Source of the DNA: an uncultured Muribaculaceae bacterium
GTDB lineage: Bacteria; Bacteroidota; Bacteroidia; Bacteroidales; Muribaculaceae
DNA: 64,000 bases
Reading direction: 5' to 3'
Assembly (NCBI GenBank): GCA_910579035.1
Contig: CAJTSR010000008.1
Span: 1-64,000 of the forward strand
Shown piece after piece: positions 17,213 to 25,681 of the stretch (its first letter is position 1; each line of letters starts with the position of its first letter). Both the position numbers and the translations under genes were made by a program. Below the pieces are notes generated by a model. That model was given only the letters and a program-made list of their open reading frames with translations, did no database searches and was not told where the DNA came from.

Positions 17213-17965
17213 TCATTTGGCCGAAGCCTTTTTGCGGTCGTATTTCTTGAAAAGGCTGTTCCATTTGAGGCGTATCACCCCGAACACGGCTTCGCCGAAT
17301 ATGCCTGAGTTCATCTTGCTTGTGCCAAGCACGCGGTTGACGAACACGATAGGCTTTTCCACTACCTTGAAACCGTATTTGTAAGCAGTGAATTTCATCT
17401 CTATCTGGAAGGCGTAGCCCTTGAACTTTATCTGGTCGAGCGGCAGGGTTTCGAGTACCTCGCGGCGATAGCACACGAAACCGGCGGTGGTGTCGTGGAC
17501 GGGCATACGGGTAATCATCCGCACATACTTCGACGCATAGTACGACATCAGCACACGCCCCATAGGCCAGTTGACGACGTTGACACCCGTCACGTAGCGG
17601 CTGCCCACAACCACGTCAGCCCCCTTGACCGCCGCGCTGCGCAGAGCCACAAGGTCGGCAGGATTGTGCGAGAAATCAGCGTCCATCTCGCAAATATAGT
17701 CATATCCGCGTGCCACGCAGGCCTTGAACCCGGTGATATAGGCAGTGCCGAGGCCGAGCTTTCCGGAACGCTCGATAATGTCGACACGCCCGGGATATTC
17801 TTTCATTTTTTCTTTAACTATAGCGGCTGTGCCGTCGGGCGAATTATCGTCGATAACCAGTATGTCGAACGCCACGGGGAGCGATAGCACCGCGTCGATT
17901 ATCGCGGCGGCATTTTCCCGTTCGTTGTACATAGGTATTATCACCACGGAGTCGCTTCGGTTCAT
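17213..17965 (-). CDS. Polyprenyl-phosphate mannose synthase-like glycosyltransferase (GT2)
   Basis: This 250-residue GT2 enzyme resembles dolichol-phosphate mannose synthase. It has the nucleotide-sugar region VIIPMYNERENAAAIID, DDNSPDGT, the DXD-like CEMDADFSHNP and the acceptor region KFKGYAFQIEMKF. It has no C-terminal membrane segment, so it is the short soluble type. The likely product is a polyprenyl-phosphate sugar used by membrane-bound transferases at the inner membrane. It overlaps DUF2461 by 4 bases and is 7 bases before pyrC. Confidence 0.9.
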   Translation of the reverse strand: MNRSDSVVIIPMYNERENAAAIIDAVLSLPVAFDILVIDDNSPDGTAAIVKEKMKEYPGRVDIIERSGKLGLGTAYITGFKACVARGYDYICEMDADFSHNPADLVALRSAAVKGADVVVGSRYVTGVNVVNWPMGRVLMSYYASKYVRMITRMPVHDTTAGFVCYRREVLETLPLDQIKFKGYAFQIEMKFTAYKYGFKVVEKPIVFVNRVLGTSKMNSGIFGEAVFGVIRLKWNSLFKKYDRKKASAK

Positions 17966-18639
17966 ATTTCTTCGTCGATTGAATAGTTAAGAAAATCACA
18001 CATTGGTTTGAGCACCGCCATAATGGCGGCAGCCTTCTCGGGCCAGTCGGGGGCATCGAAAAATTCACGGTCCAGATTGTGGCATTTGCCATACTCGGTA
18101 AGCCTCAGGAACTCGATGTCGGGGTGGTCGCGGTCGTATCCCTTGGGGGCTGTCTTCAACGCGCGTCCCCACCAGCCGGGAAAGAGGCGCACCACTTCCT
18201 TATCCTCCACTATGCCGCGAAATTCCTCGATATTATCCACTATGGCCTTGCGGAGCTTTTTAAGAGTCTTTGAATCGGGACACCACACGCCGCCGTAAAG
18301 GGCGCACTCGTCAACCCCCATATGGAGATAGTATGCGGCTCTCTCGCTATGGCGGCCCGTGGGCGATATCAAGGCCGAAAAATAGGTTTTGAGCGGTGTC
18401 TTGTCGGCAGAGAAGCGCGTGTCGCGATAAATCCTGTATGCGCAGTCCTTGGCCTGCACATGGGCGAGAGCCGGCTCATACACAGCCAACGCGTTTATGA
18501 GGCGCTGCACATCGCCGAGCCATTCATCGCGCAGGGAAAGATACTCCGCCTTGTTTTCGGCGAACCATTCCCGGCTGTTATTTGCGGCAAGACGTTCTAA
18601 AAAGTCGAACAGTCGCGATGTGTTACCTGTCTGTTTCAT
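17962..18639 (-). CDS. DUF2461 family protein
   Basis: This 225-residue protein matches the DUF2461 (TIGR02453) family. It opens with FLERLAANNSREWFAENKAEY and contains the family core AYRIYRDTRFSADKTPLKTYFSA and YLHMGVDECALYGGVW. The function of the family is unknown. It is cytoplasmic by sequence. It overlaps the GT2 gene (ATGA) and is 6 bases after DUF4834, so it is in the phospholipid-biosynthesis block by position only. Confidence 0.88.
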   Translation of the reverse strand: MKQTGNTSRLFDFLERLAANNSREWFAENKAEYLSLRDEWLGDVQRLINALAVYEPALAHVQAKDCAYRIYRDTRFSADKTPLKTYFSALISPTGRHSERAAYYLHMGVDECALYGGVWCPDSKTLKKLRKAIVDNIEEFRGIVEDKEVVRLFPGWWGRALKTAPKGYDRDHPDIEFLRLTEYGKCHNLDREFFDAPDWPEKAAAIMAVLKPMCDFLNYSIDEEI

Positions 18640-18645
18640 CGGGTT

Positions 18646-18981
18646 TTATTTTATGTCTTCCCACTCGGCGTCGCTTATCTGGCGCTCGGTTTCTGCCATT
18701 ATGGGCGAGGCTCCGTCGCCACGGCCCGACGCCGGCATCTCGACCTCGGTAAAGGCCACGTATTCGCCCACGTCGCGGGCTATTTTCTTACGCCTCCGCC
18801 CGGATTGGCGCGACTTGGGAGCAGTCGCGCCCGCGGCCCCGAAAGGGAAGCCGCCACCCTGTCCGAATGGATCTTCCATAAAACTGCGCATTCTGCGGCG
18901 TATCTTCCATACTTTGACAGCAGCGGCAAGCAGTGGGGCGACAATAAAGACTATGAATAGGAATAAAAGGAAGTACATCAT
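18646..18981 (-). CDS. DUF4834 family membrane protein
   Basis: This 111-residue protein has one N-terminal membrane segment (FLLFLFIVFIVAPLLAAAVK), a basic stretch, a Gly/Phe-rich part (DPFGQGGGFPFGA) and an acidic C-terminus ending SDAEWEDIK. That pattern is the Bacteroidetes DUF4834 family. Its function is unknown. It is in the pssA-psd block, 36 bases after pssA. The start has two tandem ATGs. Confidence 0.8.
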   Translation of the reverse strand: MMYFLLFLFIVFIVAPLLAAAVKVWKIRRRMRSFMEDPFGQGGGFPFGAAGATAPKSRQSGRRRKKIARDVGEYVAFTEVEMPASGRGDGASPIMAETERQISDAEWEDIK

Positions 18982-19017
18982 TTTGCATTAGGCAGTTAAA
19001 GCCTTGACGCTCCTTGC

Positions 19018-19728
19018 TCAAATGCGTTTGCGAAGCGCCAGGGAGAGGAGGAAGTAGAGGAGTATGGTCCAGGCCAGTCCGGCCAAACCATAAAGTATAA
19101 CAAACACAAGGGCCGAAACGATTATCACGTAGCGGCAAAAATTGTCACTTATGTCGAAATTCTTAAATTTGAGCGAGAACATTTTGAAGCGCCCCACCAT
19201 GGCGAGCGACACCAGCGCGATCAGAATCACCATCACCGCCGTGCCGGGATAGCCGTAGCTCCTTATCCAGCCATAAACGCCGATCCAGAATATGGCGTTG
19301 GCAGGTATGGGCAGCCCGCGGAAAGTGCTCGCCTGCTCGGTATCATTGTTGAATATAGCCAGCCTGAGGGCGCCGCATACCGCTATCATGCCGGCTGCGT
19401 AGCACAGCCACGGTGTCGACGAGTATTCAAGCATGGTGTTCAGCACCAGCATCGACGGAGCAACCCCGAAGCTTATCAGGTCGGACAGCGAGTCGAGGTC
19501 CTTGCCAAGGGGCGAGAAGGCGTTCAGCAGCCTTGCGCTCGCGCCGTCAAGGAAGTCGAAAACAGCCGCAGCAGCGATGGCTATCACCGCCCATGTCGAT
19601 GCCTCGGCCATGCCGAAGCGCTCGCCCAGATGGAAAGTCATAAATATGGCCACCCAGCCCGACAAGAGGTTAAGACAGGTCAGGAAGTTGGGTATCAGCG
19701 AAACAATTTTATTTTTTTTACTGCTCAT
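19018..19728 (-). CDS. pssA: Phosphatidylserine synthase
   Basis: This 236-residue integral membrane enzyme makes phosphatidylserine from CDP-diacylglycerol and serine. The CDP-alcohol phosphatidyltransferase signature is complete: D61-G62, A65-R66, G75, D79 and D83. About six hydrophobic segments surround it. It lies 5 bases after psd, and the pair forms the route to phosphatidylethanolamine. An FLTCLNLLSGW segment at the N-terminus is typical of bacterial PssA of the Bacillus type. Confidence 0.95.
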   Translation of the reverse strand: MSSKKNKIVSLIPNFLTCLNLLSGWVAIFMTFHLGERFGMAEASTWAVIAIAAAAVFDFLDGASARLLNAFSPLGKDLDSLSDLISFGVAPSMLVLNTMLEYSSTPWLCYAAGMIAVCGALRLAIFNNDTEQASTFRGLPIPANAIFWIGVYGWIRSYGYPGTAVMVILIALVSLAMVGRFKMFSLKFKNFDISDNFCRYVIIVSALVFVILYGLAGLAWTILLYFLLSLALRKRI

Positions 19729-19733
19729 GGAGT

Positions 19734-20426
19734 TCAGTCGGCCTGTGGACGGAGGCGACCCACGCAGGTAACGCCGCCGGTTGTTTTATCGCCTATGTTT
19801 ACAAATATTTCCGTACCCAGCGGCAAGTAAAGGTCAACACGCGAGCCAAATTTTATGAAGCCCATATGGTCTTCGATACTTGCCTCGTGGCCCGGCCGCG
19901 CATAGGTGACAATGCGCCTTGCCATAGCTCCTGCCACCTGCCGCATCAGCACCTCCTGGCCTTCGGGAGTGCGTATCACCACCGTGGAGCGCTCGTTCTC
20001 GGTACTTGACTTGGGAAGGTAGGCGGCCATGAAGCGCCCGGAATGATGACGGGAATATACCACCTCGCCATCGACGGGAAACCAGTTGGCATGGACGTTG
20101 AGCACGCTCATAAACACAGACAGCTGCATGCAACGGCAGTGGAGGTACTCGTCCTCGAATGTTTCCTCAAGAGCCACCACGGTGCCGTCGGCTGCCGAAA
20201 CAACGGCATTCTTTCTGTCACCGGGGAAAAAACGACGGGGAGAACGGAAAAAATTAACCACCAGAAAGTAAAAAACCGCACTTACCACGGTACTGGCTAT
20301 AGCCCAGCCTATCGGACGCCCCCAAACCCACAGGGGTACGTTGACAAGCAATAATATCACAAGCAGTGATATTATTATATTGGTACCTTCGTGATGTATT
20401 TTTACTCTCATTCTGTGCATATGCAT
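19734..20426 (-). CDS. psd: Phosphatidylserine decarboxylase proenzyme
   Basis: This 230-residue proenzyme makes phosphatidylethanolamine. Self-cleavage at G194-S195 (KFGSRVDLYLP) gives the pyruvoyl cofactor. D80 (SAADG) and H112 (VLNVHANWFPVDG) are the other expected catalytic residues. Two hydrophobic segments near the N-terminus anchor it. It is the short archaeal-type or group II form (about 220 residues). Three in-frame ATGs are near the start (20426, 20420, 20411); the last gives MRVKIHHEG. The -7 box at 20437-20444 allows any of them. Confidence 0.93.
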   Translation of the reverse strand: MHMHRMRVKIHHEGTNIIISLLVILLLVNVPLWVWGRPIGWAIASTVVSAVFYFLVVNFFRSPRRFFPGDRKNAVVSAADGTVVALEETFEDEYLHCRCMQLSVFMSVLNVHANWFPVDGEVVYSRHHSGRFMAAYLPKSSTENERSTVVIRTPEGQEVLMRQVAGAMARRIVTYARPGHEASIEDHMGFIKFGSRVDLYLPLGTEIFVNIGDKTTGGVTCVGRLRPQAD

Positions 20427-20436
20427 ATAGCAAACG

Positions 20437-20444
20437 CAAAGTTA
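20437..20444 (-). promoter_or_regulatory. -7 promoter element before psd
   Basis: On the minus strand TAACTTTG matches TAnnTTTG. Transcript start would be near 20430, a few bases before the first ATG. No TTTG box is seen at the right distance. Confidence 0.55.
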
Positions 20445-20470
20445 TAAAAAAAATTTCACCGCATAAGCAG

Positions 20471-20512
20471 AAAACGCCCTCCTTTTTAATAAATTTAGAA
20501 AAAAGGAGGGCG
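20471..20512 (-). terminator. Intrinsic terminator after the GH2 gene
   Basis: Arms 20475-20487 and 20500-20512 are a perfect 13-base inverted repeat (GGAGGGCG with A/T run). On the minus strand it is followed by TTTT. It ends the GH2 transcript before the psd promoter. Confidence 0.8.
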
Positions 20513-20518
20513 CTTATA

Positions 20519-22873
20519 TTACAAACTTATGGTATACGTACCGCCGGGGCCTTGCAGCGTTATCTCACCGGCGCCTTCGACAAGGAACTGCACCCTGCCG
20601 TTGAATGCCGGAAGCTCCAGCGAGCGCCCGTCGGAACCGGGGACAGGCCGCTCTTTATGGCGGAATGCCGAGTCGCCGTTGCCGCCGCCAAGTATGCAGC
20701 CCGACGCAACCCGCGCCTCGACCATATCGGAGGCCACAGGCACGAATCGTCCTTTCGAGTCTACCACCGCCACGTTCACAACGCGGAAAGAGCCGTCGGA
20801 GGGTTTCTCCACAGCAACGTCGAGGCCGGCGGGCTTTCCTGCCGTAGCCACGCGCTGCCGGGCGGCAACACGCCCCTTGCGGTAGCCCACGGCTTCCACA
20901 TAGCCGGGACGATATACGGCCTTCCACGACAGATAGCCGTCGGCAGGCATCGCTTTACGGCCAAGAGAGCGGCCATTGACACGCAGATCCACCTCGTCGA
21001 AATTCGAGTACACCCACACATCGACTTCCTCGCCCTCGTGGCCCTCAAGATTCCAGTGCGGGAATATATGGAGCGTGGGCTCGTCGGTCCACCACGAGCG
21101 CAGATAGTAAGCCTCGTCTTTGGGGAAGCCGCAATAGTCCAGAATGCCGAACTGCGAGCCGGTGGCAGGGAAGTTGAGCGGTGTAGGCTCGCCGCGATAG
21201 TCGAAACCGGTCCAGTAGAACAGTCCTGCCAGCCACGGACGCTCCTTGTAGAACTTCCAGCCGCGCTCTATGCGGTTGAGAGTTCCGTCGGCATCAGGAC
21301 GGCGGTTGTGAGCCGGCATACGGCCTTCGCTGTCAGCCGGGTAATACACACCGCGTGTTCCGCAGCCGGAGGTTTCCTCCGAGCCGAGAGCCATGCGGGC
21401 GGGATAGTCCTTGCGGTGCTTGTCGATAGGATTCTGCATCACATAGTTATACCCGGCCACGTCGGCACCGGTGAGTATGGCAGGCCCTCCGGCAGTGGCT
21501 ACTGCCACAAGTCGCGAGGGGTCAAGCCTGTGGCAGTACTCTCTCAGCTCTGCCACTATGCGGCAGCCACGGTCGTCCCATTCCACGGCCCACTCCTCGT
21601 TGCCGACACCCCACAGAATCACCGAGGGGTGGTGGCGGTCGCGAAGCATCATTCGTTCAAGCTGTCCTACGTGATAGTCGTTTGACCCTAACAGACGGTT
21701 TTCTTCAAACACAAGTATGCCGAGAGTGTCGCAGGCGTCGAGCAGAGCCGGCGACATAGGGTTATGACTCGAACGGACAGCGTTCACGCCGTATTTCTTG
21801 AGTTCCTTGAGGCGGTACACGCCGAGTTCGTCGGGCACTCCGACGCCCACGCCGGCGTGATCCTGATGGAGGTTGACGCCGCGCAGCTGCACGCGACGGC
21901 CATTGAGCACGAAGCCACTGTCGGGGCTGAATGCGATATGGCGGAAGCCGGTGGGGACGCACACGGAGTCGACAGCTGCCCTGGCTTTGTCGCGGAGCAC
22001 GAACCGGACATCGGTAAGTTCGGGATTCTCAACGTCCCACAGAGGCAGATTGCGGGGCCGGGCCACGGCGCCACGCAGCGTTTTGCCGTCCTTGGGCTGT
22101 ATGTCGCCGCGCAGGGGCAGCGTGTAGGAGCCGTCGGCCACCGAAATGACAAGCTCTGAGGCCCGGGCAGGAACGAGGCCGCTGTTTTCCACAGCCACAT
22201 CGTAGCGCAGCGAGTCGCCGTCAAGCCATATGGCGGGGTGCGACCCGATTCTGAGCGGAGGAGTCTGTTCAAGCCACACGTGGCGGTATATGCCCCCGCC
22301 TTCGTACCACCAGCCTTCTTCGAGGGTGACATCGGAGCGTACCACGAGGTAGTTGTCGCCGCCGTCGCGACGCACATACGGCGTCACATCATATGTGGCC
22401 GAGGCATAGCCGCTCGGCTCGCCGCCGAGATAGAAGCCGTTGAACCAAACACGACCGTCGCGCCCGATGCCTTCAAATGTAAGCTCCACGCGGGCATCGG
22501 GGGCGCACAGCTCTATCGGGAACGCCTTGCGGTACCAGCCCACGGAGCTTGCCGGGAACTTATAGCCCGAAGCCTTGTAGCCGTGGTTGTGGCTTGCCAC
22601 GGAGTCAAACGGGAGGTCCACCACGAAATCGTGCGGCAAATCTACCACCACCCATGCGGAATCATTGAAATTATCGGCATACGGCCCGGTATTATGCACC
22701 GAACGTGCCTTTGTGAGATAATTGAACGGCTCGGTACCGCAGCCATAGTCAAGCGCCGGGTCGGTATGACCCAAGGCAAAGCGCCAGCCTTCGTCCAGAC
22801 AAACGCGCTGGCGCGCCTCTGCCGGCATCAAAACCGACAGAAGCGCCGCCGCGCACATTAATTTTAGCTTCAT
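20519..22873 (-). CDS. Glycoside hydrolase family 2 (beta-galactosidase-like), secreted
   Basis: This 784-residue protein has a signal peptide, an N-terminal sugar-binding domain (GWRFALGHTDP... to GWYRKAFPI), an immunoglobulin-like domain, and a TIM barrel. The barrel shows RSSHNPMSPALLDACD, the acid/base NE in LWGVGNEEW and a nucleophile candidate in ALGSEETS. A DUF4982-like domain follows. This is the layout of Bacteroidetes GH2 beta-galactosidases that act on host or plant glycans in the periplasm. No SusC/SusD pair is adjacent, so it is outside a classical polysaccharide locus. It ends with a strong terminator. The exact substrate is unknown. Confidence 0.9.
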   Translation of the reverse strand: MKLKLMCAAALLSVLMPAEARQRVCLDEGWRFALGHTDPALDYGCGTEPFNYLTKARSVHNTGPYADNFNDSAWVVVDLPHDFVVDLPFDSVASHNHGYKASGYKFPASSVGWYRKAFPIELCAPDARVELTFEGIGRDGRVWFNGFYLGGEPSGYASATYDVTPYVRRDGGDNYLVVRSDVTLEEGWWYEGGGIYRHVWLEQTPPLRIGSHPAIWLDGDSLRYDVAVENSGLVPARASELVISVADGSYTLPLRGDIQPKDGKTLRGAVARPRNLPLWDVENPELTDVRFVLRDKARAAVDSVCVPTGFRHIAFSPDSGFVLNGRRVQLRGVNLHQDHAGVGVGVPDELGVYRLKELKKYGVNAVRSSHNPMSPALLDACDTLGILVFEENRLLGSNDYHVGQLERMMLRDRHHPSVILWGVGNEEWAVEWDDRGCRIVAELREYCHRLDPSRLVAVATAGGPAILTGADVAGYNYVMQNPIDKHRKDYPARMALGSEETSGCGTRGVYYPADSEGRMPAHNRRPDADGTLNRIERGWKFYKERPWLAGLFYWTGFDYRGEPTPLNFPATGSQFGILDYCGFPKDEAYYLRSWWTDEPTLHIFPHWNLEGHEGEEVDVWVYSNFDEVDLRVNGRSLGRKAMPADGYLSWKAVYRPGYVEAVGYRKGRVAARQRVATAGKPAGLDVAVEKPSDGSFRVVNVAVVDSKGRFVPVASDMVEARVASGCILGGGNGDSAFRHKERPVPGSDGRSLELPAFNGRVQFLVEGAGEITLQGPGGTYTISL

Positions 22874-22924
22874 TACTTATTTTGGTTTCTTCTTAGGTAT
22901 CTTAAGGTTATAGGACAACTGCAA

Positions 22925-24982
22925 TCAGAGCTTCCGCTTGGGCTTGCGACCTCTCTTGGCAGGGTGCTTGCGGAGCACCAGAGCCGTGCGCGCCGGCAGG
23001 TACAGGGGCAGGCGCTCCACTCCTGCAGGCTCGTAAAGGGCGTCAGGCACGGTGAAGTGTTCCACGGTGGTGTCGATATTGCCGAATCCTCCGAACGCGG
23101 TGTCGTCGCTGCTTAGCACGGTACTGTACACTCCGCCGGGGGCGAGGATTCCATAGCCGTCGAAGCTCTTGGAAGGATTGAAGTTGAACACGAACACGAG
23201 GTCGCCGCGCATGAACGCGAGCACTTGGTCGTCGTCCTTCTCCCACAGCTTGCGCACCGGCTTGGACTGGAAATTATGCACGCCGCTCACAAGCGCCACC
23301 ATCGAATTGTCGAAAGCATTGAGGAAACGGTACTGGAGATCCTGCCGGTCAACAAGGTCCCACTGGCGGCGGGCATACTTATAGCTCCAGCCGTTGCCCT
23401 CGCGAGGGAAGTCGATCCACTCGGGGTGCCCGAACTCGTTGCCCATAAAGTTGAGGTAGCCGCCGTTGATTGTCGCGAGCGTCACAAGGCGTATCATCTT
23501 GTGGAGCGCTATGCCGCGAGTCACGTCGGGGTCGGTGTCGCCGACAGTCATATGCCAGTACATCTTGGCATCTATCAGGCGGAAAATCACTGTTTTGTCG
23601 CCCACAAGAGCCTGATCGTGGCTCTCGACGTAGGATATTGTCTTTTCGTCGGCACGACGGTTGGTTAGCTCCCAGAATATGGAGGTCGGGTGCCAGTCCT
23701 CATCCTTTTTCTCCTTGAGCGTCTTGATCCAGTAGTCGGGAATGCCCATGGCCATGCGGTAGTCGAAGCCTATGCCTCCGTCGCGGAACGGTATGGCCAG
23801 CCCCGGCATGCCGCTCATTTCCTCGGCAATGGTTATGGCCGAGGGCTTTACGGCATGGATAAGCTTGTTGGCGAGGGTAAGGTACACTATGGCGTCGGCG
23901 TCCTGGCCTCCGTCGTAGTAGTCGCCGTAATTGGAGAAAGCCTTTCCGAGGCCGTGGTCGTAATACAGCATCGATGTCACGCCGTCGAAGCGGAAACCGT
24001 CGAAATGGTATTCCTCAAGCCAGTACTTGCAGTTCGACAGCAGGAAGTGCAGCACCTCGTTTTTGCCATAGTCGAAGCACAGGGAGTCCCACGCGGGGTG
24101 TTCTCGGCGGCCTGCGTCGGCGTGGAAATACTGGGTGCAGCTTCCGTCGAGGCGTCCGATGCCCTCGTTCTCGTTTTTCACAGCGTGGGAATGCACTATG
24201 TCCATTATCACGGCTATGCCACGGGCATGGGCGTCGTCGATAAGCGCCTTAAGCTCCTCGGGAGTGCCGAAACGGCTCGACGCCGCAAAGAAGTTCGACA
24301 CATGGTAGCCGAACGAGCCGTAGTACGGGTGCTCCTGTATGGCCATTATCTGGATGGCGTTGTAACCGTCGGCAGCGATTCTCGGCAGCACCTTGGTGCG
24401 GAACTCGCTGTAGGAACCGACGCCCTCGCGCTCCTGCGCCATGCCTATGTGGCATTCGTATATGAGCAGCGGCGCCGTGTCGGGCACGAAAGCCTCGTCG
24501 GTCCACGCAAACGCCCTTTCGGGTTCGTAGACCTGGGCCGAGAAAATATGCGTCGACGGATCCTGCATCACGCGGGTGGCATAGGCCGGTATGCGCTCGG
24601 CCGAGCCGCCGGGCCAGTCTACCTTCATCTTGTACAGCTGTCCGTTCCTGATAGCATCGGGAGCCATTTTCACCTCCCACACGCCCGACATACCTTCGCC
24701 AACCCTCGACAGGCGGTACTGCGGCAGCTCCTTCCAGCCTGAGAAGTCACCTATCAGGGTTATCCCCGTGGCATTCGGCGCCCATTCGCGGAACACCCAC
24801 GAGCCGTCGGCCTCACGGTGGAGCCCGAAATATTTGTGCGCGTTGGCAAAGTCCACAAGCGACGTGCGCGCCGGCAGAAGTTCGCGTTCTTTACGGATTG
24901 CGTCGTTATGACGGCCTTCTATCGCAGGCGCGTAAGGCGCGAGCCACGGGTCGTTTTTGAGGATATTTAATTGGCGTGCCAT
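22925..24982 (-). CDS. glgB: 1,4-alpha-glucan branching enzyme GlgB
   Basis: This 685-residue GH13 enzyme makes alpha-1,6 branches in glycogen. It has an N-terminal CBM48 domain (FREWAPNATGITLIGDFSGW) and a GH13 barrel. The nucleophile Asp in GFRFDGVTSM lies near residue 330, followed by the acid Glu in TIAEEMSGMPG and YVESHDQALVGD. It is the shorter, eukaryote-like form (GH13_8), common in Bacteroidetes. It ends with a basic KRGRKPKRKL tail. Other glycogen genes are not in the window. Confidence 0.95.
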   Translation of the reverse strand: MARQLNILKNDPWLAPYAPAIEGRHNDAIRKERELLPARTSLVDFANAHKYFGLHREADGSWVFREWAPNATGITLIGDFSGWKELPQYRLSRVGEGMSGVWEVKMAPDAIRNGQLYKMKVDWPGGSAERIPAYATRVMQDPSTHIFSAQVYEPERAFAWTDEAFVPDTAPLLIYECHIGMAQEREGVGSYSEFRTKVLPRIAADGYNAIQIMAIQEHPYYGSFGYHVSNFFAASSRFGTPEELKALIDDAHARGIAVIMDIVHSHAVKNENEGIGRLDGSCTQYFHADAGRREHPAWDSLCFDYGKNEVLHFLLSNCKYWLEEYHFDGFRFDGVTSMLYYDHGLGKAFSNYGDYYDGGQDADAIVYLTLANKLIHAVKPSAITIAEEMSGMPGLAIPFRDGGIGFDYRMAMGIPDYWIKTLKEKKDEDWHPTSIFWELTNRRADEKTISYVESHDQALVGDKTVIFRLIDAKMYWHMTVGDTDPDVTRGIALHKMIRLVTLATINGGYLNFMGNEFGHPEWIDFPREGNGWSYKYARRQWDLVDRQDLQYRFLNAFDNSMVALVSGVHNFQSKPVRKLWEKDDDQVLAFMRGDLVFVFNFNPSKSFDGYGILAPGGVYSTVLSSDDTAFGGFGNIDTTVEHFTVPDALYEPAGVERLPLYLPARTALVLRKHPAKRGRKPKRKL

Positions 24983-25018
24983 ATGTTGTCTTTTTTAATG
25001 GTTACGAGTTTTTTCTTT

Positions 25019-25681
25019 TTATTTTCGGCCGAAATCGGCCGGTATCTCTCCCCATTCTTCGGTGTTCCACTTCAATATGGGGTTGAGTATCTTGTTGGCC
25101 GCAAGCCATGCGTCGGCACGGCGCAGCAGCTCGAGCACGGGCGCCGTCTTAGGGGTAGCGGCGAGCGTGGTTCGCGAGGCTCCGCGCCTAAGCCACGAGA
25201 GGGTGGTTTTGGAGTCCGTGTATATAGGAGTGCTTGTGTCGTTTTCTCTCTTCAGGAGCGCCGCCACATGTATCATGGCAAGGTACTCGGCGATATTGTT
25301 GGTGCCGTAGAGCGGCGTCGTACCCCCGATGTGGAAGAGCACCTCTCCCGTGCCTACACGCACTCCCCGATACTCCATACGGCCCGGATTGCCCGCGCAG
25401 GCACCGTCGACGGCTATGGCGTCGAGCCTTATGCCGGGAATAACAGGCGGCGAATACTGCCCGGCAGGCCGTTTCATGCCGCCGTGGCTAACTATGGAGC
25501 GGATTATGCCAAGTTGTTCCGACGGACGCCCGCGAAAGGCGGCCACAGCCTCGGCATTGGAGCCGAAAGCCTTGTAGCGCGCGCCGGGATAGCCGTCGAC
25601 CTGCGCCTGGCATTCGTCCCAGCTGTCGTACACTCCCGGGGAGCGGCCCTCCCATACTACATAGAATTTTCTTGAAGGCAT
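25019..25681 (-). CDS. rnhA: RNase HI with N-terminal viroplasmin domain
   Basis: This 220-residue protein combines a caulimovirus-viroplasmin-type RNA/DNA-hybrid-binding domain (FYVVWEGRSPGVYDSWDEC, residues 1-45) with RNase H. The catalytic acids are in AIAVDGACAGNPG (D), TNNIAEYLAM (E), IYTDSKTTLSW (D) and near the C-terminus in IPADFG (D). It cuts RNA in RNA-DNA hybrids. I chose ATG25681 (MPSRKF): the frame is open for 25 codons before it, but the viroplasmin domain begins here and the ATG overlaps the stop of the upstream gene by one base. Confidence 0.92.
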   Translation of the reverse strand: MPSRKFYVVWEGRSPGVYDSWDECQAQVDGYPGARYKAFGSNAEAVAAFRGRPSEQLGIIRSIVSHGGMKRPAGQYSPPVIPGIRLDAIAVDGACAGNPGRMEYRGVRVGTGEVLFHIGGTTPLYGTNNIAEYLAMIHVAALLKRENDTSTPIYTDSKTTLSWLRRGASRTTLAATPKTAPVLELLRRADAWLAANKILNPILKWNTEEWGEIPADFGRK